NCBI RefSeq assembly: GCF_003263785.1
Contig: NZ_JYJK01000046.1
Span: 1 to 64,000, forward strand
Direction: 5' to 3'
DNA length: 64,000 nt
Origin: Vibrio variabilis
GTDB lineage: Bacteria; Pseudomonadota; Gammaproteobacteria; Enterobacterales; Vibrionaceae
Part shown: positions 51,142-62,842 of the stretch, piece after piece
Position numbering within the stretch: the first letter of the stretch is position 1
Layout: each line of letters opens with the position of its first letter
The notes under the pieces: model-generated
Told to the model about the DNA's origin: nothing
Seen by the model: the letters and a program-made list of their open reading frames with translations, nothing else
Databases searched by the model: none
Made by a program: the position numbers and the translations under genes

Positions 51142-51873
51142 TTATTTTTTAACCCCAATTGCTTTTTCAACGGAGGTTAAAATGCCGCGCAATGTATTGA
51201 TTTCCGAGGCTTCAGGACGTGTTCGACTAAACATTCTTCGCAGCTTATTCATCACAAGACCCGGCTTATCCTTAGAGATAAACTGGGTATCCATGATGAC
51301 TTTTTCAAGGTGTTGGTAGAATAATTCCAGCTCTTTATGGCGTGGATAATCGACTTCACTTGGCTCAGAGTACTGCTGAGCTTCTCGCTCTAAATGCGCG
51401 ACTCTGACTTCATAGCTGAGTGTTTGCACCGCCATAGCAAGGTTGAGTGAGCTGTACTCTGGGTTCGCAGGAATACACGTATGATAATGACACAACTGTA
51501 GCTCGTCATTGGTTAATCCGGTGCGCTCGCGCCCAAACACCAGAGCGACTGTGTGCTTTTCGCCTTCAATCGCAAACTTCTTGCCGCACTCACGTGGCTC
51601 AATCATCGGCCAATCTAGAGTACGTGAGCGCGCACTTGAGCCGACGACTAAGCCGCAATCTTCTACCGCTTCTTCTAGAGTCGAAACGATTTTTGCGCCT
51701 AATGCTATATCACTCGCACCTGCTGCCAACGCAACCGCCTGTGAATCTACCTCACATTGAGGGTCAACAAGCACCATCTGGCTCAGTCCCATTACCTTCA
51801 TCGCTCGAGCAGCCGAGCCGATATTTCCAGAATGAGAAGTCCCCACCAGGACGATTTTTACGTTGTCTAGCAT
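51142..51873 (-). CDS. trmJ: tRNA (cytidine/uridine-32-2'-O)-methyltransferase TrmJ
   Basis: A 243-aa SPOUT methyltransferase that modifies position 32 of certain tRNAs. Visible motifs are [22 protein letters not shown] near residues 8-29, [16 protein letters not shown] (motif 2) and [22 protein letters not shown] (motif 3, trefoil knot). I use the ATG at 51873, giving the family opening MLDNVKIVL, rather than the GTG two codons upstream. It lies upstream of iscR on the same strand and is divergent from suhB, as in E. coli. Confidence 0.97.
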   Translation of the reverse strand: MLDNVKIVLVGTSHSGNIGSAARAMKVMGLSQMVLVDPQCEVDSQAVALAAGASDIALGAKIVSTLEEAVEDCGLVVGSSARSRTLDWPMIEPRECGKKFAIEGEKHTVALVFGRERTGLTNDELQLCHYHTCIPANPEYSSLNLAMAVQTLSYEVRVAHLEREAQQYSEPSEVDYPRHKELELFYQHLEKVIMDTQFISKDKPGLVMNKLRRMFSRTRPEASEINTLRGILTSVEKAIGVKK

Positions 51874-52050
51874 TGTCACGTTGCACTCATTTTACACAAT
51901 CGCAGAATGGTAACATAAACTTGACTAAAGTAGTCAGGATCTTTCTATTCATAAAATTAACAGCACAAAAAATAACCACTTCCCTTTTGCTAAATCTTTG
52001 GTATACTTCGCGCCGCTTTTTGTTCTTTAACATCCGTTGGGAAAATTCGT

Positions 52051-52854
52051 ATGCATCCAATGCTAAACATCGCTATACGCGCTGCGCGTAAAGCGGGCAA
52101 CCATATTGCTAAATCACTAGAAAACACTGACAAGATTGAGTCAGTACAGAAAGGCACTAATGACTTCGTTACTAACGTAGACAAAGAAGCCGAAGCAATC
52201 ATCATCAGCACTATCCAAGCTTCATACCCAGACCACAGCATCATTGCTGAAGAGGGTGGCCTAATTGAAGGTAAAGATAGCGACGTACAATGGATCATCG
52301 ACCCACTGGATGGCACCACTAACTTCGTTCAAGGCATTCCTACTTTCTCTGTGTCTATTGCCGTTCGCATCAAAGGCAAAACAGAAGTAGCGTGTGTTTA
52401 CGACCCAATGGCTAACGAGCTTTTCACTGCACAACGCGGTGCTGGCGCTCAGCTTAACAATGCACGTATCCGTGTAAAACAGCTTAAAGATATCAAAGGT
52501 ACGGTTATCGGTACTGGCTTCCCATTCAAGCAGAAGCAACACTCTGAAAGCTACTTCAAAATCATGTCTTCAATGTTTGTTGAGTGCTCAGACTTCCGTC
52601 GAGCTGGCTCTGCAGCTCTAGACCTATGTTATGTTGCAGCGGGTCGTCTAGACGGTTACTTCGAGCTTGGTCTAAAACCATGGGACATGGCGGCAGGCGA
52701 ACTGATTGCTCGTGAAGCTGGTGCTATCGTCACTGACTTCTCTGGCGGTACAGAGTACATGAAGTCTGGTAACGTTGTTGCTTCAAGCGCACGTGGCGTA
52801 AAAGCGATGTTAAAACACATCCGTGAAAACGGTAACGAAGCTATCCTTAAGTAA
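52051..52854 (+). CDS. suhB: Inositol-1-monophosphatase SuhB (NusA-associated factor)
   Basis: A 267-aa Mg-dependent phosphatase, which in E. coli also serves in rRNA antitermination and ribosome maturation. Metal and substrate residues appear in AEEGG, IDPLDGTTNFVQGIP near residues 84-98 and GLKPWDMAAGELIAREAGA near 207-225. Its length matches E. coli (267). It is divergent from trmJ and has its own terminator. Confidence 0.98.
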   Translation: MHPMLNIAIRAARKAGNHIAKSLENTDKIESVQKGTNDFVTNVDKEAEAIIISTIQASYPDHSIIAEEGGLIEGKDSDVQWIIDPLDGTTNFVQGIPTFSVSIAVRIKGKTEVACVYDPMANELFTAQRGAGAQLNNARIRVKQLKDIKGTVIGTGFPFKQKQHSESYFKIMSSMFVECSDFRRAGSAALDLCYVAAGRLDGYFELGLKPWDMAAGELIAREAGAIVTDFSGGTEYMKSGNVVASSARGVKAMLKHIRENGNEAILK

Positions 52855-52913
52855 TTCTCTAGAGCTTAAGTAGTTCCGTAAAAAAAAGTACAGCCCGTCA
52901 CAGCTGAATTTTA

Positions 52914-52942
52914 AAATCCCGACCTATGGTCGGGATTTTTTT
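52914..52942 (+). terminator. Rho-independent terminator of suhB
   Basis: The stem AAATCCCGACC/GGTCGGGATTT (52914-52938) is followed by a T-run, 60 bp after the stop. Confidence 0.88.
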
Positions 52943-52995
52943 GTTTGGCACCTAGGTAATTTAGGTTTTGGCCAGTAGACCGATTATTGCAGGTC

Positions 52996-53023
52996 AAAAA
53001 AAGCCACTCTTTCGAGTGGCTTT
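52996..53023 (-). terminator. Rho-independent terminator of the sec operon
   Basis: The stem AAAGCCACTC/GAGTGGCTTT (53000-53023) is followed on the minus strand by a T-run, 30 bp after the secF stop. Confidence 0.88.
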
Positions 53024-53052
53024 ATCAATGTCATCAAATCCAATAATCTGCC

Positions 53053-54000
53053 TTACGGCATCTCATCAAACTCAGCGCCTTCTTTTTCAATCTGTGGCGG
53101 CATTAGGTGCTCTTTCTGGATACCCAGTTTCAGAGCTAGCGCAGATGCAACGTAGATAGAAGAGTAAGTACCGACTGTGATACCTAGTAGCAATGCTGTC
53201 GCAAAGCCGTGGATCATCGCACCACCTTGAGTGAATAGTGCGATAACTACGAACAAGGTAGTACCGGACGTAATCAAGGTACGGCTTAGTGTTTGCGTGA
53301 TTGAGCTGTTCATGATGTCAGCTGGCTCACCCTTACGCATCTTGCGAAAGTTCTCACGGATACGGTCAAATACAACGATGGTATCGTTGAGTGAGTAACC
53401 AACAACCGTTAGAAGTGCTGCCACGATAGTCAAATCGACTTCAATCTGCATCAGCGAGAAGATGCCCAGCGTGATGATAACGTCGTGCGCAAGCGCGAGT
53501 ACCGCACCTGCAGCCAAACGCCATTCAAATCGCACCGATACGTAGATCAAGATACAGATGAGCGACACAAGGATCGCAAGACCGCCCGCCTCTGTTAGTT
53601 CATCACCTACGTTTGGACCCACGAACTCGATACGACGCATTTCAACGTCTTCACCCGTGCCCAAGCGAATAGCATCGAGGATCTGATTACCCAGCGCCTC
53701 GGCTTGCATATCGTCACGAGGACGCAGACGAACCATAACATCACGAGCAGAACCGAAGTTCTGTACCGTGGCATCGCCAAAGCCTTTTGCTTCCAACGCT
53801 GAACGGACTTCTTCAAGGTTTGCTGGCTGTTCAAAGCCTACCTCGATCAGTGTACCGCCTGTAAAGTCTAGACCCCAGTTCAACCACTTGGTCGACAGTG
53901 TAAAAATAGCTGCACCGATCATCACAATGGATAGAACGAACGCAACTTTTGACCAACGCATAAAGTCGATCGTTTTGTCTGCTTTCATTATCTGAAACAT
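53053..54000 (-). CDS. secF: Protein translocase subunit SecF
   Basis: A 315-aa inner-membrane partner of SecD that uses the proton gradient to help proteins leave the Sec channel. An N-terminal helix (VAFVLSIVMIGAAIFTLS) is followed by a periplasmic domain with the GLDFTGGTLIEVGF motif near residues 36-49 and five more helices including the VVGYSLNDTIVVFDRIRENFRK signature. It lies 9 bp after secD. Confidence 0.97.
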   Translation of the reverse strand: MFQIMKADKTIDFMRWSKVAFVLSIVMIGAAIFTLSTKWLNWGLDFTGGTLIEVGFEQPANLEEVRSALEAKGFGDATVQNFGSARDVMVRLRPRDDMQAEALGNQILDAIRLGTGEDVEMRRIEFVGPNVGDELTEAGGLAILVSLICILIYVSVRFEWRLAAGAVLALAHDVIITLGIFSLMQIEVDLTIVAALLTVVGYSLNDTIVVFDRIRENFRKMRKGEPADIMNSSITQTLSRTLITSGTTLFVVIALFTQGGAMIHGFATALLLGITVGTYSSIYVASALALKLGIQKEHLMPPQIEKEGAEFDEMP

Positions 54001-54009
54001 AACTAACCC

Positions 54010-55865
54010 TTAGATCGACAGTTTGTTGATACGCTTACCGCCATAAACCAGGTTCACGAGACAACGTGTACCAATGATGGCTGTAAACATAGAAGTAATA
54101 ATACCGATAGACAGTGTGACCGCGAAGCCTTTGATCGCACCTGTACCGACAGCAAATAGAATGATCGCTGTGATCAAGGTAGTGATGTTCGCATCGGCGA
54201 TGGTACTGAATGCGTTAGCGTAGCCTTGGTGAATCGCTTGTTGAGGGTTACGTCCCTCTTTAAGCTCTTCACGTATCCGCTCAAAGATCAGAACGTTCGC
54301 ATCCACCGCCATACCCACGGTCAGTACAATACCTGCGATACCTGGCAGCGTCATGGTCGCACCTGGAATCATCGACATGACACCAACAATAAGAACGATG
54401 TTCGCCATCAGTGCCATATTGGCAAACAGGCCAAATCGACGGTAGTAAACCAGCGTAAATAGCATCACGGCAATCATACCTGTGATACACGCTTTAATAC
54501 CCATATCGATGTTTTGCTGACCCATTGATGGGCCGATAGTACGTTCTTCAACAATCGAAATCGGCGCAATCAGAGCACCTGCACGAAGCAGTAGTGCTAG
54601 GTTGTGCGCTTCAGCAGCAGAATCGATACCTGTGATACGGAAGTTACGACCAAGTGCAGACTGAATCGTCGCTTGGTTGATTACTTCTTCATGCTTATCA
54701 AGGATAACCTTGCCTTCTGGCGTGCGTTTACCGCTATCTTTGTATTCAGCGAAAACCGTTGCCATTAGCTTACCGATGTTCTGACGAGAGAACGCCGCCA
54801 TCTTGTTACCACCTTCACTGTCTAGTGAGATGTTAACTTGTGGGCGACCATATTCGTCTGCGCTGCTGCTTGCATCAGTAATGCTCGCACCGCCTAAGAT
54901 AACGCGCTTCTTAAGCACAACCGGACGACCGTCACGATCGAGCTTAATCTCGCTGCCCGCTGGTGCGCGACCACTTGCTGCCGCAGCTAAGTCAGCCGAG
55001 CTATCAACTTCACGGAATTCTAGTGTTGCTGTTGCGCCCAAAATTTCTTTCGCGCGCGCAGTGTCTTGAACACCCGGTAGCTCAACCACGATGCGACTCG
55101 CACCTTGACGCTGAACTAATGCTCCGCCACACCTAGTTCGTTTACACGATTACGTAGGATAGTGATGTTCTGCTCAACCGCGTAGTTACGAATTTCTTGA
55201 AGGCGAGTTTCTTTGAATCGAGCGACCAAAGCAAAGCGGCCGTTTGAATCAGAGTCGAAAAAGTCCATATCTGGGTATTTGGCTTCCAGTACAGTCTTCG
55301 CCTCTGCAAGTTGCTCAGCATTACGTAGCAGTACTTCTACGCCATCTTTACCCGCTGGGCGGATAGAACGATAACGGATGCGCTCTTCGCGAAGATCGCT
55401 TCTAAAGCCTTCTTCTTGCTGACCGACCAGTTTTTCCATCGCCGCATCCATGTCAACTTCCATCAAGAAGTGAACACCACCACGAAGGTCAAGACCGAGT
55501 TTCATTGGCGCAGCGCCAATAGATTCAAGCCAATCAGGAGTAGCTGGAGCAAGGTTAAGTGCAACGATTGAATCTTTGCCTAACGCTTCACTGATGATAT
55601 CACGGGCACTTATCTGAGTATCAGTGTCAGTAAAACGAACGAGAATGGAGCCATTTTCTAGAGCAATGGACTTACGAGAGAGTTGCTCTTCATCAAGAGC
55701 TTTAGTGACAGTATCCAGCGTCGACATATCAACAGAGGCGCCACGCGCCCCTGTAATTTGAATAGCCGGATCTTCACCGTATAGATTGGGAAGTGCGTAT
55801 AACGCCGCTGCCGCAATGGCGAATATCACCATTAGGTACTTCCACAAAGGGTAACGATTTAGCAC
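54010..55865 (-). CDS. secD: Protein translocase subunit SecD (frameshifted)
   Basis: Large RND-type subunit of the SecDF accessory translocase. The frame breaks near 55121; one added base restores [29 protein letters not shown] and gives 618 aa (E. coli 615). An N-terminal helix ([21 protein letters not shown]) precedes the long periplasmic P1 region with [17 protein letters not shown]. The C-terminal membrane domain has [29 protein letters not shown]. It lies between yajC and secF in the canonical order. A true loss would be severely cold-sensitive in E. coli, so an assembly error is likelier. Confidence 0.96.
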
Positions 55866-55885
55866 AGCGAGATCCTATAGCTGTT

Positions 55886-56215
55886 TTATAGAGACTTCAG
55901 CGTACCTTTTGGTAGCACTGCAGTAACGAAGTCTTTCTTGATAACTACTTCATTGTTGTCGTTTAGTGCGATAGCAATGTAGTCGTTGTCTTCAGCGATT
56001 TTAGTAATTTTACCAATTAGACCGCCGTTAGTTAGGACTTCGTCGCCCTTACCCATAGAAGCCATTAGGTTTTTGTGCTCTTTTGCACGTTTAGCTTGTG
56101 GGCGGTAAATCATGAAGTAAAAAATGACCGCGAACATGCCTAGCATGATTAGCATTTCGAAACCGCCACCTTGTGGTGCTGCTTCAGCTGCGTGAGCTGC
56201 AGAGATCAAACTCAT
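55886..56215 (-). CDS. yajC: Sec translocon accessory protein YajC
   Basis: A 109-aa membrane protein of the SecDF-YajC complex. One helix (FEMLIMLGMFAVIFYFMIY, about 19-37) is followed by RPQAKRAKEHKNLMASMGKGDEVLTNGGLIGKI, the family core. It lies 20 bp upstream of secD. Confidence 0.97.
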   Translation of the reverse strand: MSLISAAHAAEAAPQGGGFEMLIMLGMFAVIFYFMIYRPQAKRAKEHKNLMASMGKGDEVLTNGGLIGKITKIAEDNDYIAIALNDNNEVVIKKDFVTAVLPKGTLKSL

Positions 56216-56384
56216 CGGAGAACATCCTCTTTAATGTAAATACATATCCAAAATTGGGCTATCCCCCTATCTTTTCAAGAAGCAAACGGTAACTCAATGT
56301 TTCTTATTCGCTTAGAGGCACAAAAAGTGTGACCCAGAGCTAGGATTTGTTACCTATTGCAGGGATAGCCGACTATTTAGCCAA

Positions 56385-57529
<1,145 letters not shown>

Positions 57530-57712
57530 GAAGCCTCCAAATTGCCAGAGACACAGTCTGACTCAATCTTAAAACGCACTAACAAGCGTAGCTTGCCGCA
57601 CTTAGATCCGCCCGCCTAACACAACTCGTTAGGCGAAAGGTTTTGGTGTTCCCTACCGTATTCCACTGAGTCCTTGAGTGAAATAAAAACTGTCGCTCAC
57701 TACAGACGTCAA

Positions 57713-58764
57713 CTACGCCGTCTTCTTAGTAATGAACATCGCATCACCGTAGCTAAAGAAGCGATATTTTTGCTCTACTGCATGCTTATAGGCATTCATG
57801 ACATTGTCATAGCCTGCAAACGCACTCACCAGCATGATCAGCGTTGATTCTGGCAGGTGGAAGTTGGTCACGAGACAATCCACCAGCTGATACTCATAAC
57901 CTGGGAAGATGAAAATTTCGGTATCACCAAAGAAAGGCACCAGCTCGGTACCATTTTTCAGTGCATCTTGCGCAGCACTCTCCAGTGAGCGCACTGAGGT
58001 GGTACCCACTGCAATGATGCGGCCGCCGTTCGCTTTAGTCTCTGCAATCGCATCCACCACGTCTTGAGGTACTTCCACGTACTCTGCATGCATATGGTGG
58101 TCATGAATATTTTCAACGCGAACTGGCTGGAATGTGCCAGCACCAACGTGCAGCGTCACATACGCAAAGTTGGCACCTTTCGCTTTGATCTGCTCGAGAA
58201 CACTGTCATCAAAGTGAAGACCAGCAGTAGGCGCCGCAACTGCGCCTGGCTTTTCGTTATAAACCGTTTGGTAGCGCTCTTTATCTGCATCTTCATCTGG
58301 ACGATCGATGTAAGGCGGCAGTGGCATGTGACCCACATCATTTAGGATCTCAAGCACTGTCTTGTCTGACTGCATTTCAATTTCAAACAATGCATCGTGA
58401 CGCGCCGTCATGATCGCTTGATATTCGTCGTTTTCACCCAAGAATAACTCGGTACCTGGCTTTGGTGATTTTGAACAACGTACGTGGGCAAGAACGCGCT
58501 TGTCATCAAGCATACGCTCTACCAGTACTTCTAGCTTACCGCCAGAGGCTTTGCGACCGAACATACGTGCCGGGATAACACGCGTGTTGTTGAACACAAG
58601 AAGGTCACCAGGCTGAACTTGGCTGACGATATCGGTGAAGTTTCCATCTACAACTTCACCCGTGTTACCGGTCAATTGAAGCAGTCGCTTGAGCTACGCT
58701 CCGCCTTTGGGTAACGAGCAATCAGCTCATCAGGTAATTCGAAGTGAAAATCTGAAACTTGCAT
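57713..58764 (-). CDS. queA: S-adenosylmethionine:tRNA ribosyltransferase-isomerase QueA (frameshifted)
   Basis: Adds the epoxycyclopentanediol part to preQ1-tRNA from the ribosyl group of SAM. The start is at 58764 ([19 protein letters not shown]), far inside the open frame from 58896. A base is missing near 58687; restored, it reads [17 protein letters not shown] and gives 350 aa. Family motifs include [24 protein letters not shown] and the C-terminal YGDAMFI. It leads the queA-tgt-yajC-secDF cluster; 183 bp without an obvious terminator separate it from tgt. Confidence 0.96.
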
Positions 58765-59019
58765 AACACCAATCTTCTCTATTAAGCGACTAAAACGGCG
58801 AAAAAATTCGCAGCCGCATAGTATAAAGTGACCCGTTGGAATAGCAAGCTGAACCGACGTTTGTGACCAGTTATCCCGTGATTTACCAAGCGCCATTTAA
58901 ACCACTTTGTCAATAGGGATATTTTGTGAGTTGAACGTCAAAAAACGATGTTAATCTCAGATTTAATCAGTGAAAAAATCTATAGTTAAAGTACACAAAC
59001 AGCACGAGTTGGAGGCCAT

Positions 59020-59490
59020 ATGATTAAGGTCCAAGATATGATGACTCGCAACCCTCACACCCTATTGCGGTCTCACTCACTAGCCGACGCTAAACACATG
59101 ATGGAAGCGCTCGATATTCGCCATATTCCCATCGTCGATGCCGAACGTCATCTGCTAGGCATTGTTTCACAACGTGACGTTCTCGCGGCGCAAGAATCTA
59201 TCTTGCAGAAAATACCCAGCGATCAGTCTTATACTCTGTCGACACCACTTAGCGAAGTCATGCGCACTAACATTATGACCGCAGAACCGCGAGCGGGTTT
59301 GAAAGAAAGCGCTCTATATATGCAAAAACATAAGGTCGGTTGCTTACCTGTAGTACATAACAAACAACTGGTCGGCATTATCACTGACAGTGACTTTGTC
59401 GCGATTGCAATCAACCTATTGGAGCTGCAAGAAGATAGCGAACCAGAAGAGCTTCAATCCGAAGGTGATAGCGAAAGCGTCAGCCTGTAG
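59020..59490 (+). CDS. Two-CBS-domain protein
   Basis: A 156-aa protein made of two CBS repeats and little else. The first covers about residues 1-58 (VQDMMTRNPHTLLRSHSLADAKHMM, GIVSQRDVL), the second about 75-135 (VMRTNIMTAEPRAGLKES, GIITDSDFVAIAI). The acidic Ser/Glu tail has no known motif. Such stand-alone Bateman modules bind adenyl nucleotides or SAM, but the target here is unknown. It is divergent from queA. Confidence 0.9.
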   Translation: MIKVQDMMTRNPHTLLRSHSLADAKHMMEALDIRHIPIVDAERHLLGIVSQRDVLAAQESILQKIPSDQSYTLSTPLSEVMRTNIMTAEPRAGLKESALYMQKHKVGCLPVVHNKQLVGIITDSDFVAIAINLLELQEDSEPEELQSEGDSESVSL

Positions 59491-60160
59491 GCATGGCGTA
59501 GCGTTAGGATAAACGTAGAAAAAAGAAGCGGCTGACGCCGCTCAAATCTACCGACATTCTGTGGTCTTATTTGACCACGAGGGGCAGTGCTCAAAACAGG
59601 TTTAGTATCAGTTTTCATTTGTAGCTTTTAAACAACAGGTGATGAGCTGTTGTTTTGCCAGCCAAGCAAATTAGCCTACCAACTCTTTGATGGCTCAGTA
59701 TACAAAGTGCTGATTTCTTATTGCCTTAAAAACCTCAAAACCGTCTGTTTACATTACCGCAACCCACTTTAGAGTTACAACTCCAAAGTGGCTATTTTTA
59801 CGAATTCGATAGTTTCCTCTTTCCGTATCAAGGACACTATTTCTAGCCATTTTCGTTGTGAGTTACGTAAATTAATTTCAGAAACGAACATTGTGACATG
59901 TTGAATGTTTAAATCAGCCAACGTCGCGAGCCCTCCTCTCCACTTAGTTAGACTAGCATCGACAAAGCTGACAATACTTTTTCAAAATGTCACAGTGTAA
60001 AATTTACATGGTCAAGCCACTGAAATGATTGAAAACTAATTCAACATCTCCATGATTCACTGACCGAAAATAATTTGAATTTCCAGTAATAAATACTAAA
60101 AAAGGCACCTAAAATGGTGCCTTTCACTAGTACAATTTCGGTCGTTTCTTGGAAAACGGG
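59491..60160. other. Gene-free interval with several hairpins
   Basis: These 670 bp hold no convincing frame. Three stems stand out: GCGGC/GCCGC at 59528-59541 with a T-run on the minus strand; AACAACAG/CTGTTGTT at 59631-59654; and CCACTTTAGAGTT/AACTCCAAAGTGG-type at 59764-59791, followed by CTATTTTT on the plus strand. The last could end a small transcript starting after 59500. A further AT-rich stretch runs to the oxyR stop. Confidence 0.5.
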
Positions 60161-61065
60161 CTATAGCAACTCAGAAACCACATCAGCAAGCTGTAAAAAC
60201 GAATCACGTCTTGATGAACTTGGTCGCCATACCAAGCCAATATCACGATGCGCCTGTTGGCCAGGTGGCTCAATCACAATCAAGTTTTGATTTTCAAGCA
60301 AACCGTGCTCAATCGCCATTTGTGGAATGAACGTGGTTCCCAAACCGTTTGCCACCATCTGTACCAAGGTATGTAAACTCGTGGCGCTAAATGGGTTGAT
60401 CTTCTCTTTTTCAGTGAGCTTACACGCCGACACTGCGTGCTCAGTCAGACAGTGCTCGTTTTCTAACAAGAAGACCGACTCATCGGGTAAATCATCATAT
60501 TTGATTGGTACTCGAATACTGTCGGCTTGATTACGGCTAATGACCATCTTAAATGGGTCGTGACCAACAATGCAGCTTTCCATCGAACCGATATCCATTG
60601 GCAGCGCAAGAATCAGCACGTCTAGTTCACCATGCGCAGCGCCGCCAGCAAATTCGCGGTGGTATCTTCTCTTAACAGTAAGTTGAGCTGCGGATAACGG
60701 GCATTGATCTCCTGTACCAGATCACACAACAAGAAAGGCGCGATCGTTGGAATACAGCCGAGTTTTAACTGACCCTGCATCACGTCACCTTGGCAAAGAT
60801 TACCCAGCTCAATCAGATCCTGACCTTTAGCTAGCAGCTCACGGCCTTGAGACACCACCATCTCGCCAGCTTGGGTAAAGACTAATGGGCTTTTCTTGTC
60901 TTTCTTTTCATAGAGAGGACAACCGATAAGCTCTTCAAGATTTTGAATGCCCTTACTCAAGGTCGATTGACTGACAAAACAGCGCTCAGCTGCCTCGCTA
61001 AAGTGTCGGGTTTCGTGAAGTGTAACCAGGTAATGAAGCTGCTTTAAACTTGGCCATTTATTCAT
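60161..61065 (-). CDS. oxyR: Peroxide-sensing LysR regulator OxyR (frameshifted)
   Basis: A LysR-type activator of the peroxide response. The start is at 61065 (MNKWPSLKQLHYLVTLHETRHFSEAAERCFVSQSTLSKGIQNLEE, an HTH of the OxyR type). One base is missing near 60634; restored, it reads NLLAALRHGELDVLILALP and gives 301 aa (E. coli 305). The redox pair is visible as CLTEHAVSAC, with nine-residue spacing as in C199/C208 of E. coli. It is divergent from a 2-Cys peroxiredoxin, a usual OxyR target. Confidence 0.94.
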
Positions 61066-61133
61066 TTCAACTGCCTGTTTTTGAACCAATATCAAAAAAG
61101 GAAATCGACCGTATGGCTTCATCGCTTTTTTCG

Positions 61134-61170
61134 ATGGAATTAATCTATTATTTTCGCTTTTTTCAATACT
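61134..61170. promoter_or_regulatory. Candidate OxyR site between oxyR and the peroxiredoxin gene
   Basis: The first half, ATGGAATTAATCTAT (61134-61148), fits ATAGNTNNNANCTAT with two mismatches. A weaker half-site follows 7 bp later (61156-61170). It overlaps the expected -35 region of the peroxiredoxin promoter (-10 TATAGT at 61182-61187), as OxyR sites usually do. Confidence 0.45.
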
Positions 61171-61253
61171 ACAATGTGTACTATAGTTTGTCTCGCACAA
61201 ACACGGACCAAACCAAAATGGTTTGAAATTATCCCTATTTAGGAGCAAAAAAA

Positions 61254-61862
61254 ATGGTACTAGTTGGTCGTCAAGCCCCAGACTTTACTGCAGCAGCTGT
61301 TTTAGGTAACGGTGACATCGTTGAGAACTTCAACTTCGCTGAGTTCACTAAAGGTAAGAAAGCGGTTGTTTTCTTCTACCCACTAGACTTCACTTTCGTT
61401 TGCCCATCTGAGCTAATTGCATTCGACAACCGTCTAGCTGATTTCCAAGCTAAAGGTTGTGAAGTTATCGGTATCTCTATCGATTCTCAGTTCTCTCACA
61501 ACGCATGGCGTAACACTGCTATCGAAGATGGCGGTATCGGTCAAGTGAAATACCCTCTAGTTGCTGACGTTAAGCACGAAATCTGCAAAGCGTACGATGT
61601 TGAGCACCCAGAAGCAGGTGTTGCTTTCCGCGGTTCTTTCCTAATCGACGAAGACGGTATTGTACGTCACCAAGTAGTTAACGACCTACCACTAGGTCGC
61701 AACATCGACGAAATGCTACGCATGGTTGACGCTCTTAACTTCCACCAGAAGCACGGCGAAGTTTGTCCTGCTCAGTGGGAAGAAGGCAAAGCAGGTATGG
61801 ACGCATCTCCAAAAGGCGTTGCAGCGTTCCTATCTGAGCACGCAGAAGACCTATCTAAGTAA
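61254..61862 (+). CDS. 2-Cys peroxiredoxin (AhpC/Prx1 family)
   Basis: A 202-aa thiol peroxidase. The peroxidatic Cys is in DFTFVCPSELIAF near residue 50 and the resolving Cys in HGEVCPAQWEEGK near 168, so it is a typical 2-Cys enzyme with an intact C-terminal tail. The codon usage is highly biased, consistent with high expression. It is divergent from oxyR and probably under its control. Calling it ahpC is possible, but no ahpF lies beside it, so I give no symbol. Confidence 0.94.
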   Translation: MVLVGRQAPDFTAAAVLGNGDIVENFNFAEFTKGKKAVVFFYPLDFTFVCPSELIAFDNRLADFQAKGCEVIGISIDSQFSHNAWRNTAIEDGGIGQVKYPLVADVKHEICKAYDVEHPEAGVAFRGSFLIDEDGIVRHQVVNDLPLGRNIDEMLRMVDALNFHQKHGEVCPAQWEEGKAGMDASPKGVAAFLSEHAEDLSK

Positions 61863-61966
61863 TTCGACCCTTCACCCTGCGCTCAAACCAGGGTTGATGG
61901 TTGGACAAATATAAAGCGAAAAACGCACGCCAATCATTGAAGAAGAAACGAGTTAGCCCAAAAACG

Positions 61967-61997
61967 AAGCCCGAGTCACCGACTCGGGCTTTTTTTA
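61967..61997 (+). terminator. Rho-independent terminator of the peroxiredoxin gene
   Basis: The perfect 11-bp stem AAGCCCGAGTC/GACTCGGGCTT with a 3-nt loop is followed by seven T. Confidence 0.92.
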
Positions 61998-62054
61998 TTT
62001 TCAGATTTCCTGGTCAGCGATATATTGATAGTAGTCTTTCTATTGAGAATTATA

Positions 62055-62804
62055 ATGAGCTACCAACTTGAAGTCTGTATCGACAATATCGAGTCACTCG
62101 CTTATGCCATCGCTGGCGGCGCAACCCGCATTGAACTGTGTTCATCTCTCGCCTTGGGCGGCCTTACTCCAAACGCTGGATTAATCAAACAAGCGGTTCA
62201 GTCGTCTAGCATTCCAATTTACGTCATGATTCGACCTCGTCAGGGCGACTTTCTGTATGACTGTGATGATGTTGAAATCATGGCAGAAGACATTCGTACC
62301 GCCGCAAAATATGGCGCGCAAGGCGTCGTGCTCGGACTTTTAGACAAAGACGGACACATCGACATGCCACGCTCAATTCGCCTCGTAAAACTGGCTCGTG
62401 AGCTTGAGCTTGGCGTCACCTTCCACCGCGCATTTGATCAATGTAAACACCCGAAGCAGGCACTTGAGGATGTCATTGCTCTAGGCTGTGAACGAATACT
62501 CACTTCTGGATTAGCATCCAATGCATTAGAAGGCGCATCAAAATTAGCAGAGCTAGTTGAGCAAGCCGATGGCCGCATATCCATCATGGCCGGTGCAGGT
62601 GTTTGTGCCGACAACGTCGCAACGATCATCGCCACCAGCCAAGTACAAGAAGTGCACCTATCAGGTAGATCTTCTCGCAGCAGCAAAATGCACTTTATCG
62701 CCAACGAGGCAAAAATGGGCGCTGATGATGTCGATGATTTCGCTATCCCGGTCACCAGTAGCGACAAAATCCGCGCCGTCACCAAAGTGCTAAACTCTCT
62801 ATAA
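62055..62804 (+). CDS. cutC: CutC family protein
   Basis: A 249-aa TIM-barrel protein of the CutC family. It opens [40 protein letters not shown], with [13 protein letters not shown] and FHRAFDQC also conserved. It was once linked to copper tolerance, a role that is disputed. I start at the ATG at 62055; the longer frame from 62025 adds unrelated residues. It is 38 bp upstream of ppk2 and may be co-transcribed with it. Confidence 0.93.
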   Translation: MSYQLEVCIDNIESLAYAIAGGATRIELCSSLALGGLTPNAGLIKQAVQSSSIPIYVMIRPRQGDFLYDCDDVEIMAEDIRTAAKYGAQGVVLGLLDKDGHIDMPRSIRLVKLARELELGVTFHRAFDQCKHPKQALEDVIALGCERILTSGLASNALEGASKLAELVEQADGRISIMAGAGVCADNVATIIATSQVQEVHLSGRSSRSSKMHFIANEAKMGADDVDDFAIPVTSSDKIRAVTKVLNSL

Positions 62805-62842
62805 AACAAAAGCAAAGAAAACAAACTTGGAGAAGGACTTCT

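Noticed and set aside
51447-52091. 214-aa plus-strand frame across trmJ
   Set aside because: It is mostly antisense to the clear SPOUT methyltransferase and has no domain of its own.
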